From contig JAUZPH010000201.1 in assembly GCA_030706065.1 (NCBI GenBank), forward strand, positions 1 through 6,678: a stretch of 6,678 bases of DNA, in the 5' to 3' direction. The notes below the pieces were generated by a model, which was not told the DNA's origin, did not search any database, and saw only the letters and a program-made list of their open reading frames with translations. Positions 1-6,653 of this stretch are shown piece by piece (the stretch's first letter is position 1; the number at the start of each line of letters is the position of its first letter). Source of the stretch: Bacillota bacterium. Its GTDB lineage: Bacteria; Bacillota; Clostridia; Clostridiales; Clostridiaceae. A program made the translations under genes and the position numbers.

Positions 1-1
1 A

Positions 2-1855
2 TTTAAAACCTATCAGCTAACCCGGGAGAAATTTCAGGCAATGATAAAGGAAGACCTGGAGGTTACCTGCACCCTGATTCAGGAGATAGTGAAAAATGCA
101 GGCCTTACCATGGAGGACATAGACAAGGTTTTACTGGTGGGGGGAAGTTCAAGAATACCATATGTTGAAGAAAACGTTGCTAAGATTACCGGTAAAAAAC
201 TCAACAAGGATGCAGATACGGAGCTTATAGTGGCTCTGGGTGCCGCGCTCTACGCAGAATCCCTGGCCAGGAAGGAACGGCAGACCGACAGTGAGACCCC
301 TCACAGTACGTCTGTAGAAACAAATGGAGAAGAGAGGAACAAGGCTGAGAGTGCGGACAGTAATAATGCTGCAGGCATTGCTGCTCCCCCTATCCTAATT
401 CCTGTACCGGAAAGATATAAGCATTTTTTCAAGAAGTCCCTGTATGAGCCTGCTGAAACAGTTGCAATGGAAATAGGTACTTCCTTCTGCAGGGTAAGCT
501 GTCTGAAGGATGGAAAGCCCACGGTAATATACAGCACAGAGGGACAAAAGGAATTCCCCACTGCCATCTGTTTTTCCCAGGGCCAGTGCATATTTGGATA
601 TAACGCAAAGGCCATGCAGTATGCAGCCAATACGGTGGTATTCAGAGATATAAACAACCTTGCAAGATTGAAAAGAAACATAAATATTGAGGGCACTAAA
701 TATCCTCCGGAGCTTTTATATGCATTCTTTATCCAAAAACTGAAGGAGAATGCTGAAAGCTATTTTAAAAAAGGAATTTCGAAGGTTTTACTGATTACTC
801 CTGCATATCTGTCTCATGCAGTAAGAAAAGAGATAAAGAAATTCGCGGCACTGGCGGAGGTGGAAGTAATAAATATCATTGACAGCTGCAGTGCACGGGC
901 AATGAATTATGCATACAACCAAGGCGGTATCAATTCAAACCTTATTCTATGTTATGTCAGCGGTGAATACACCGAAGCTTCGGTTTTCTCTGTGGATAAG
1001 GGCACCGTCAGGCTGAATCAAAAATTAGGCATCACCTTGAACGGAGGGAATGACTTTACCCGTGCCATTGTAAATTATTTTACCAATGAATTCAGCCGTC
1101 TTTATGGAATTGACCTCTCCCTAAACCGGGAGGCGCTGGATAGAATTGAGGCAGCCTCTGAAAAATGCAAGGCTGACCTTATGAACAGCTTTGCATCCAA
1201 TATCAACATACCAAACATTGTAAACACCATCTTTGGTATGAGGAATATGTTCCTTCAGCTGACAAAAGGTGATTACGCACAAATAACCGCCAATATAAAC
1301 AACAGAATAGCCGGCATGTGTAAACTCTCAGATCCCCTTATGAAAGCAATCGGGAGTATTATCCTCACCGGTGAAGGTGCAGTAACACCACTGCTGAAGG
1401 AGAGAATACAGACAATTACCGGCCTCACGGTATCGGCAATGCAGGATTCAGGAGACCATGGGGTTCTGGGCGGGGCAGTATGCCTTGGCATCCGGGATGG
1501 AAGCCTTAAGGAATTCAATATTGTGGACTGCAGCAGAAGTTCTCTGGTTGTAAAGACCTGCGAAGGAGGAGCCTTCATGCTTGTCCCAAGGAACACAGTA
1601 CTTCCCGCTGTCGGCGGAAGGGTTATTACTGTAAATGGGGGAATTCCTGTCCCCTCATGCCTCTCCATTCTTGAGGAAAGCGGCAGTACTGCAGTTCCAA
1701 GTGAAGTTGTGGCAAGCTTTGACCCCCAGGAGACAGGTTTACGGGATAAAAAACTCTATCAGCTTGAGGTTCATATAGAAATTGATACTTTTGGATCAAT
1801 GAAATGCACAGTGAAAAATTTAGATAATGGACAAATAGTCAACAAAGAGCTGTAA
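2..1855 (+). CDS. Tandem Hsp70-family protein, 5'-truncated: end of a canonical ATPase domain, degenerate second ATPase domain, lidless substrate-binding domain
   Basis: The reading frame is open to the window edge, and Hsp70 homology (LTREKF, as in DnaK 'LTR..FE') lies before the first ATG at 41, so that ATG is internal and the true start is upstream. Counting from it, residues 31-40 carry the intact adenosine motif LLVGGSSRIP and residues 66-70 the ALGAA motif that ends an Hsp70 ATPase domain. Residues about 80-125 are a polar, low-complexity linker. A second Hsp70-like fold starts at 142: AMEIGTS (phosphate-1; usual IDLGTT), ITPAYL at 252 (usual VPAYF), GGNDF (usual GGEDF), ILTGEGAVTP at 441 (adenosine). 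Its phosphate-2 motif DLGGGT is replaced by YVSGEY near 305-310, so ATP hydrolysis by this half is doubtful. From about 492 (FNIVDCSRSSLVVKT, matching DnaK VLLLDVTPLSLGIET) to the end is a substrate-binding beta-domain; the alpha-helical lid is absent. Likely a cytoplasmic chaperone working with the GrpE-like gene at the end of the cluster. The Hsp70 assignment is firm; substrates are unknown. Confidence 0.9.
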   Translation, partial: FKTYQLTREKFQAMIKEDLEVTCTLIQEIVKNAGLTMEDIDKVLLVGGSSRIPYVEENVAKITGKKLNKDADTELIVALGAALYAESLARKERQTDSETPHSTSVETNGEERNKAESADSNNAAGIAAPPILIPVPERYKHFFKKSLYEPAETVAMEIGTSFCRVSCLKDGKPTVIYSTEGQKEFPTAICFSQGQCIFGYNAKAMQYAANTVVFRDINNLARLKRNINIEGTKYPPELLYAFFIQKLKENAESYFKKGISKVLLITPAYLSHAVRKEIKKFAALAEVEVINIIDSCSARAMNYAYNQGGINSNLILCYVSGEYTEASVFSVDKGTVRLNQKLGITLNGGNDFTRAIVNYFTNEFSRLYGIDLSLNREALDRIEAASEKCKADLMNSFASNINIPNIVNTIFGMRNMFLQLTKGDYAQITANINNRIAGMCKLSDPLMKAIGSIILTGEGAVTPLLKERIQTITGLTVSAMQDSGDHGVLGGAVCLGIRDGSLKEFNIVDCSRSSLVVKTCEGGAFMLVPRNTVLPAVGGRVITVNGGIPVPSCLSILEESGSTAVPSEVVASFDPQETGLRDKKLYQLEVHIEIDTFGSMKCTVKNLDNGQIVNKEL

Positions 1856-1877
1856 AAGCTTTTTAGTATATTTTAAT

Positions 1878-1883
1878 GGAGGG
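1878..1883 (+). promoter_or_regulatory. Shine-Dalgarno site deciding the start of the repeat protein
   Basis: GGAGGG lies 7 nt before the ATG at 1891, an ideal distance. The in-frame ATG at 1876 overlaps this site and has no ribosome-binding site of its own, so 1891 is preferred. Confidence 0.8.
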
Positions 1884-1890
1884 ATTTTTA

Positions 1891-2532
1891 ATGGAAAATG
1901 GAAACAACAATGCCTACCTCATCGATACTGACGGCAATGGGATATCGGACACTTATGTACAGGATACCAATGCAGATGGGGCTGCAGATACCTATTTAGT
2001 AGATACAGATTCAAACGGAACCATGGACACGGCACTGCTGGATACAGACAATAACGGGACTATAGACACCTCCATGGTGGATTCCAACAATGACGGATTT
2101 TATGATACAACTTATGTGGATGCTGACGGAGACGGAGTTGCAGATACTGCCATTCTGGATACCGATGGTGACGGAACTTATGATACCGCCATTGTGGATT
2201 CAGATGGTGACGGTAATGCAGATACTGTCATCCTGGATGCCGACGGTGACGGCAATGCAGATACTGCCCTCCTGGATACCGATGGCGACGGCAGCTTTGA
2301 TACTGCTCTGGAAGATACCAATGGCGACGGCACGATTGATACGGCTTATGTAGATTCTGACGGTGACGGTTATGCCGATGCCGAAATGACAGACTCCGAT
2401 GGCGACGGCTACCCTGATACCCCAGTGGCAGACAATACGAATGACAGTTATGCGGGAAATGCAGGGCTGGACGCTGACAGTGATAATGATTCCGATTCCG
2501 TTGACGGTGGTAACGACGACGAGGATATTTAG
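1891..2532 (+). CDS. Acidic 13-residue-repeat protein with putative calcium-binding DxDGDG loops
   Basis: A 213-residue protein with a short N-terminal leader (MENGNNNAYLI), thirteen 13-residue repeats at residues 12-180 (consensus DTDGDGxxDTAxx), one degenerate unit (181-193) and a 20-residue Asp-rich tail. Aspartates at repeat positions 1, 3, 5 and 9 plus Gly6 match the ligand spacing of EF-hand-type loops, dockerins and thrombospondin type 3 repeats; positions 11-13 are mostly aliphatic and could form a strand between loops. By count it holds about 57 Asp and 4 Glu, and no Lys, Arg, His, Cys or Trp. There is no signal peptide, membrane segment or LPxTG-like anchor, so it looks cytoplasmic, which is unusual for such repeats. 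It lies 35 nt after the Hsp70 gene and just before two dynamin-like genes, suggesting co-expression. Calcium binding is inferred from motif spacing. It could instead be a structural or phosphate-mimic polyanion. No named family is recognised. Confidence 0.88.
   Translation: MENGNNNAYLIDTDGNGISDTYVQDTNADGAADTYLVDTDSNGTMDTALLDTDNNGTIDTSMVDSNNDGFYDTTYVDADGDGVADTAILDTDGDGTYDTAIVDSDGDGNADTVILDADGDGNADTALLDTDGDGSFDTALEDTNGDGTIDTAYVDSDGDGYADAEMTDSDGDGYPDTPVADNTNDSYAGNAGLDADSDNDSDSVDGGNDDEDI
1924..2469 (+). repeat. Tandem 39-nt coding repeats (13 clear units plus one decayed unit)
   Basis: In-frame 39-nt units, each encoding 13 residues, run without spacers; the clear units end at 2430 and the last (2431-2469) is decayed. 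Units 8 (2197-2235) and 9 (2236-2274) are identical at 33 of 39 bases, so they may come from a recent duplication. The first five units have more Asn in place of Asp (for example DTDNNG, DSNNDG), while units 6-10 and 12-13 keep the full DxDGDG core. Confidence 0.9.
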
Positions 2533-2544
2533 AATTTACATGGT

Positions 2545-2550
2545 AGGTGA
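2545..2550 (+). promoter_or_regulatory. Possible Shine-Dalgarno site favouring the TTG start at 2556
   Basis: AGGTGA sits 5 nt before the in-frame TTG at 2556. It overlaps the GTG at 2547, which has only AT-rich sequence in the expected ribosome-site position. If used, the first dynamin-like protein is three residues shorter. Confidence 0.45.
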
Positions 2551-4430
2551 GCAATTTGGATAAAGCTAAAGAACTTAGAAACAGAACAGCACAGCTGCTC
2601 CAGGCAGCAGCCGGTTTTGCCGGAGAGTACAAGCTTCAGGACAAGGCGAAAAAATTGAATATGCTGACGGAAAGGTTGAAGAAAGGTATTACCGTCGTGC
2701 TGGTCTGCGGCGAATTCAAACGGGGAAAATCCAGTTTTATAAATGCCCTCGTAGAAGCACCGGGAATATGTCCTGTAGACATCGATATAACTACAAATAT
2801 AGCTACACAGGTTCATTTTGCGGATAAGGAATATGCCCGGGTTCACTATAAAAAAGAATCAGGCAGAGAGCCTGTTACCGCCGGTTTGGAGGATATACCA
2901 AACTATGTGACGGAGCAGAACAATAAGGAAAACCGTGAAGAAATTCAATTTGTGGAAGTGGGGCTGCCGAAGGAAAACCTGGATAAGAATATGATGGTCA
3001 TAGTGGATACTCCCGGCGTGGGCAGCCTGAGCGTCAAGCATTCGGAGGTTACCGCCGCATACCTGTCCTCGGCAGATGTGCTGCTATTTGTCTGCGATGC
3101 TACCTCTCCACTCACCACCGCGGAGCTTGACTTTATTAAAAGGGCCTACAAATATACCAATAACATCTATTTTATACTGACCAAGATAGACATGGTGAGA
3201 GGCTGGAAGCAGATCGAGGCGGAAAACAGGAACAAGATTTCGGAATGCCTGAATATATCTCAGGATGAAGTTAAAATCTATCCGGTGTCGAGCCTCAACA
3301 AGCTTGACTATCTGGCCACCGGTGACGAGGAAAGCCTGGAGGACAGCAGGTTTCCCGAATTGGAGGCAGCTTTGGAGAAAGAGCTTCAAGGCGCCGTTGC
3401 AAAGAATATACTACTGTCTCCTCTATTGGTGGCCAAAAGCGACGTCTCCAACCTTCTGAGCTCTGTAACAACACAGTACAAGGCCTTCCAGCAGGGAAAT
3501 TCCGAAAAAAGGGATGATGTAGAAAAGAGACTGGCAGAGAGCAATGAGCAGTATAAGCTGCTGCAGAAGACAAATTCAAAATGGCAGCTTAAGTTCAGTG
3601 ACAACAGCATGGAGACTAAGCGTAAGATCAGGAAAGCCATAAATGACGGGTTCCTGGCTCTGGAAAAGGATATAAAAGAAAAGGTCAAGGATAAAAACTT
3701 CAGAGATAATTCAGACACGGCAAACGGTTATATCAAAACCAATATATTGGACTTGATGCGGGATGTAGACTCTCTGTTATCGGATGAGATCTCGGATATT
3801 AAAACCATGGTGGCAGAAATGCTGGGAAAAGAGATTGATATATCCATAAACGACATTACAGATTTTGAAATCAATGACATAGATTACTCCGTTTTTGGAG
3901 ATCAGCGCGGTTCTGGAGAAAAGGTACGGGATATTGGCAAGTCCATTTCATCTAATACCATTGCTATAACTACCATTGGTACTTTAGCCGGAAGTGCATT
4001 AAAAGGCATTTTCAGCAAAATCTTCGGGCTCGGTGCCCTTGGTGCTGCCGGAGCACTGGGTACCGGTTTTCTGGGAATTGCCGGCGGGATCTTTGGGATC
4101 AAGTCCCTTTCCACAGAGCTTGTAAGAAAAAAAGAGGCAGAAGTATTGAAGGTCTGTATGGATATGCTCCGTGAAAACCGGGCCAATTGTATAGACCTTG
4201 CAGAAACTCTTGTATCCCAGGCACTGATTCAAATCAAGGAAGAGTTCTTTGATGCTATTCATGAAAGCATGGAAACTATAGAAAAGACAAAGCTTGAGAT
4301 AAACAAAAATCTGAGCCTGAATGCATCGGAAGTCAATCAGAAATCACAAAAGCTTAAGGAGCAGATCAACAGGCTCAACGTCCTGGGAAGCAGGCTGGAT
4401 GCAGCAATTAAAGAGGTGCAGGCACTATGA
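2547..4430 (+). CDS. Dynamin-like GTPase with hydrophobic membrane segment (first of a pair)
   Basis: A 627-residue GTPase of the bacterial dynamin-like type. GTPase motifs are complete: G1 P-loop GEFKRGKS at 55-62, G2 threonines at 82-83 (DITTN), G3 DTPG at 154-157 followed by a typical YLSSADVLLFV stretch, and G4 TKID at 212-215, with PVSS as probable G5. From about 319 come long charged helices likely to form the stalk. Residues about 466-518 are hydrophobic and Gly/Ala rich (for example GALGAAGALG, then GIAGGIFGI), resembling the membrane paddle or hairpin of bacterial dynamins. The C-terminus (about 575-627) is again helical and coiled-coil-like. The family usually reshapes, tethers or fuses membranes and often works as two neighbouring gene products. 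Start: GTG at 2547 is the longest option but has a poor ribosome site; TTG at 2556 has AGGTGA 5 nt ahead and may be the real start. It overlaps the next GTPase gene by 4 nt. The GTPase is certain; the target membrane is unknown. Confidence 0.92.
   Translation: MSNLDKAKELRNRTAQLLQAAAGFAGEYKLQDKAKKLNMLTERLKKGITVVLVCGEFKRGKSSFINALVEAPGICPVDIDITTNIATQVHFADKEYARVHYKKESGREPVTAGLEDIPNYVTEQNNKENREEIQFVEVGLPKENLDKNMMVIVDTPGVGSLSVKHSEVTAAYLSSADVLLFVCDATSPLTTAELDFIKRAYKYTNNIYFILTKIDMVRGWKQIEAENRNKISECLNISQDEVKIYPVSSLNKLDYLATGDEESLEDSRFPELEAALEKELQGAVAKNILLSPLLVAKSDVSNLLSSVTTQYKAFQQGNSEKRDDVEKRLAESNEQYKLLQKTNSKWQLKFSDNSMETKRKIRKAINDGFLALEKDIKEKVKDKNFRDNSDTANGYIKTNILDLMRDVDSLLSDEISDIKTMVAEMLGKEIDISINDITDFEINDIDYSVFGDQRGSGEKVRDIGKSISSNTIAITTIGTLAGSALKGIFSKIFGLGALGAAGALGTGFLGIAGGIFGIKSLSTELVRKKEAEVLKVCMDMLRENRANCIDLAETLVSQALIQIKEEFFDAIHESMETIEKTKLEINKNLSLNASEVNQKSQKLKEQINRLNVLGSRLDAAIKEVQAL
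4411..4418 (+). promoter_or_regulatory. Shine-Dalgarno site of the second dynamin-like gene
   Basis: AAGAGGTG lies 8 nt before the ATG at 4427, inside the last codons of the preceding gene. It supports this start and independent reinitiation at the overlap. Confidence 0.7.
4427..4430 (+). other. ATGA stop/start overlap between the two GTPase genes
   Basis: The TGA of the first GTPase gene (4428-4430) overlaps the ATG of the second (4427-4429). This arrangement commonly gives translational coupling and matched amounts of two subunits. Confidence 0.9.
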
Positions 4431-5980
4431 GTTTGGTTCAACGAGTCAACAGGTTCCTGGGAGAGGCTATAAACCTGGCTTCTCCTTTCCCGGAGCTTTC
4501 AAACCTATGCAATGATATGAAGGAACTTAAAAGCAGAATAAACAAGCCTTTGAGAGTTGCCGTAGTTGGTGTCATAAAGGCCGGAAAGTCTACATTGATG
4601 AATGCCTTGATGGGAGAAAAACTGGTCATCACAGGAAGTGTGGAGACAACCTACACTCCCACTTGGTTCAAGTATGGCAAAACCCCCGGTATAACAGTGA
4701 AACTCAATGACGGCAGAACCATAGAAGGAACTCTGGAGGACATTGATTACTGGACTGTCCGCAAGAGCGGCAATCCGGAACTGGACAGGGTTCTCTATGT
4801 TGAAGTGAGAAGTGACAACCCCTTTCTTAAGGAAATCGAATTGATAGATACCCCGGGACTTGCCTCCTCCTACGGTACGGATTCCGAAAATACTATGAAA
4901 TTTGTAGGCCTAAACAGGGATGAATCGGATAAAATCACCATGAATGAAGCGTCCCTGGCAGATGCCATAATATATGCCTTCAGCAGAGGAATGGGAGTTA
5001 ACGATGAGGACATACTTAGGGCCTTTCAAGGGCCGCTCTTTACAAATGCTACTGCTATAAATGCCATCGGCGTATTGACAAAGGTGGATAACTACTGGTC
5101 TTCGGGCTATGACAACCCACTGGATGGCGGTAATAAGATATCTGCCAATTATAAGACCAATCCAAAGGTGAAAAACGTACTATATACCATCGTGCCGGTA
5201 ATCGGCAGGCTGGCTGAGGTTAAAAACTACCTCGACGACAAGGACCTGTATATTCTGGAGGCTTTGAGCAAGCTGCCGCCGGAACGTTTCCGGAAGTTGT
5301 TATTGTCCGAGCAGAGGTTCTGTGAGAAAATCTATGACGACATTCCTGTCCTGACGGCAGATCGCGAATATATCTGGAACAAGCTTGGCCAGTATGGGGT
5401 TTACAGGGCCGTTGCCTCGCTGCAGGAAAACAGCAGTACAGAGACACTCAAGGAAGTATTGTATCAGAGCAGCGGAGTGGAGGATTTGATGAATATTGTA
5501 AAGCATCACTTCGGAAACCGCTCCTTCCTGATCAAGCTCAAATTTGTGACTTCAAGGATCAAGAATCAAAGCTACATGATTATGAATGGTGAAGGCCGAA
5601 AAAGCCCTGCACTGCTGAATATATTGGAGTGTATACTCAGCGGCTGCGAGAAGCTGGAATCCGAGGAGCATGCTTTTGCCGAACTTAAAGTACTTCAGAA
5701 TTATTATAGCGGTACCTTGAAGCTTTATGACAAGGACGAAATAGATGACCTGTTAAGGCTCACCGGCGAAAACGGCAGCAACTGCGAGGCACGCCTTGGG
5801 GTGCCGGAAGGCACCTCTATAACAGCCCTTGCAAAAATTGCACAGGAAAAGGCACAGGAATGGAATATAAAAGCCAATGACGGACTCAATTCCAAAACCT
5901 ATGAAGAGATGGCCAAGGTGCTTGCGAGGTCCTGTGAAATAATGGATTATCATTTAAGCAACCTGGCTGGTTACAAATAA
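4427..5980 (+). CDS. Second dynamin-like GTPase, no membrane segment (partner of the first)
   Basis: A 517-residue GTPase with G1 GVIKAGKST at 48-56, G2 threonines around 74-77 (ETTYTPT), G3 DTPG at 141-144 and G4 TKVD at 218-221. Compared with its neighbour, it has an extra polar stretch straight after G3 (roughly 145-175) before the SLADAIIYAF strand that normally follows closely. The rest is mainly charged helix with no long hydrophobic stretch, so it has no visible membrane paddle and may reach the membrane through its partner. The two GTPases are clearly different in sequence, so this is not a recent duplication. Side-by-side unequal dynamin genes are known in other bacteria (for example IniA/IniC and the Campylobacter DLP1/DLP2 pair, where the two proteins form hetero-oligomers), and the 4-nt overlap here fits equimolar production. 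Assignment as dynamin-family rests on the GTPase motifs, size and context; a different large septin/dynamin-like TRAFAC GTPase is possible. Confidence 0.88.
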   Translation: MSLVQRVNRFLGEAINLASPFPELSNLCNDMKELKSRINKPLRVAVVGVIKAGKSTLMNALMGEKLVITGSVETTYTPTWFKYGKTPGITVKLNDGRTIEGTLEDIDYWTVRKSGNPELDRVLYVEVRSDNPFLKEIELIDTPGLASSYGTDSENTMKFVGLNRDESDKITMNEASLADAIIYAFSRGMGVNDEDILRAFQGPLFTNATAINAIGVLTKVDNYWSSGYDNPLDGGNKISANYKTNPKVKNVLYTIVPVIGRLAEVKNYLDDKDLYILEALSKLPPERFRKLLLSEQRFCEKIYDDIPVLTADREYIWNKLGQYGVYRAVASLQENSSTETLKEVLYQSSGVEDLMNIVKHHFGNRSFLIKLKFVTSRIKNQSYMIMNGEGRKSPALLNILECILSGCEKLESEEHAFAELKVLQNYYSGTLKLYDKDEIDDLLRLTGENGSNCEARLGVPEGTSITALAKIAQEKAQEWNIKANDGLNSKTYEEMAKVLARSCEIMDYHLSNLAGYK

Positions 5981-5981
5981 T

Positions 5982-5989
5982 AAAGGTGG
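5982..5989 (+). promoter_or_regulatory. Shine-Dalgarno site of the GrpE-like gene
   Basis: AAAGGTGG lies 7 nt before the GTG at 5997, just after the stop of the preceding gene, and fixes this non-ATG start. Confidence 0.75.
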
Positions 5990-5996
5990 CGATTTT

Positions 5997-6653
5997 GTGG
6001 ATGACTATTTACAGGATATAAACAGCCAACTTGAGGATATAGACAGCAAGCTGCTGGGAGTTTATACAACCCTCTCCCACCAGAAGAGCAGCCTGAAAAA
6101 CTCTATAAAAGGAAAGAGTCTCTGGGAAGAAATCTTCCCGGGAGTTCTTATAATGAAAAATATCGAGCTTTTAAATCAGCGTCTGGATGAGATATTAAAG
6201 CTGACCTCATCCCTGAGCAGCTTTGACAGGCCGGAAGCCGAGAGCCTGACAGCGGCTCCGTCAGTTTCTGAACCGAAGACTGCAGCCGAACCGGAAGCCG
6301 GACAGGAAACATCGCCTGCAAAGCTTAAGGCAGAAGGCCTGGACCCATTGATATTGGATATAATAAGGCTCCGGGACCAGCTTCTTATTGCAAGATACAA
6401 CTGCGATGAAAATCAGCAGAGGATACTGACAAGCTTATATGAAGAGCTGGGCAGAATCCTCAGAGTCAACGGTGTCGAGTCTCTGGAGTCGGAAAAGATC
6501 TTTAACAAACAGTATCATGCCGTTGTTGAAGTGAAAAAGACTGACAGGCCGGAGCTGAACAATACCATAGCCGATACCTGCAGGCCCGGCTACAGATATA
6601 AAGGTGAAGTTATCCGTGCCCAGGAAGTAATCCTGTACAGGTATGTGAAATAA
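5997..6653 (+). CDS. Divergent GrpE-like nucleotide-exchange factor with an extra N-terminal helical region
   Basis: A 218-residue protein in three parts. Residues 1-74 are probably helical and coiled-coil prone (MDDYLQDINSQLEDIDSKL; IELLNQRLDEILKL) and are not recognised. Residues about 75-113 are a Pro/Ala/Glu-rich flexible linker, with the 10-mer CCGGAAGCCG repeated 60 nt apart in the DNA. Residues about 116-218 resemble GrpE: a DIIRLRDQL helix, a YEELGRILRVNGVE helix (compare GrpE 'L...L...GVE.I'), then HAVVEV at 174-179 and the beta-wing ending GYRYKGEVIRAQEVIL (GrpE consensus GY.L.GRVLRPA.V.V). GrpE dimers open the nucleotide cleft of Hsp70, so this is probably the dedicated exchange factor for the Hsp70 at the start of the cluster. 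The long dimerising helix of GrpE is shorter here. The GTG start follows a good ribosome site. The assignment comes from motif recognition by eye; the exchange activity is inferred. Confidence 0.8.
   Translation: MDDYLQDINSQLEDIDSKLLGVYTTLSHQKSSLKNSIKGKSLWEEIFPGVLIMKNIELLNQRLDEILKLTSSLSSFDRPEAESLTAAPSVSEPKTAAEPEAGQETSPAKLKAEGLDPLILDIIRLRDQLLIARYNCDENQQRILTSLYEELGRILRVNGVESLESEKIFNKQYHAVVEVKKTDRPELNNTIADTCRPGYRYKGEVIRAQEVILYRYVK

Noticed and set aside
41..43. ATG at 41 as the start of the Hsp70 gene
   Set aside because: The frame is open to the window edge and Hsp70-like residues (LTREKF) are encoded before this ATG, so it is an internal methionine.
1855..1864. Palindrome AAAAGCTTTT as a terminator after the Hsp70 gene
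   Set aside because: The arms are A/T-rich and only five bases with no loop; no stable hairpin forms, and the next gene follows closely.
1867..1872. TATATT as a promoter -10 box before the repeat gene
   Set aside because: No convincing -35 element lies about 17 nt upstream, and AT-rich gaps produce such hexamers by chance.
1876..1878. ATG at 1876 as the start of the repeat protein
   Set aside because: It overlaps the GGAGGG site that serves the ATG at 1891 and has no ribosome-binding site upstream.
1924..2430. Dockerin module of a cellulosome
   Set aside because: Dockerins have two loops separated by helices and a signal peptide on the host enzyme; here there are thirteen back-to-back loops, no helices and no signal peptide.
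1924..2469. CRISPR array or non-coding satellite
   Set aside because: The 39-nt units are in frame, have no unique spacers, vary largely at synonymous positions and encode a consistent protein repeat.
2228..2632. Minus-strand open frame opposite the repeat gene
   Set aside because: It is a shadow of the repetitive Asp/Gly codons, spans a gene junction and has no recognisable protein features.
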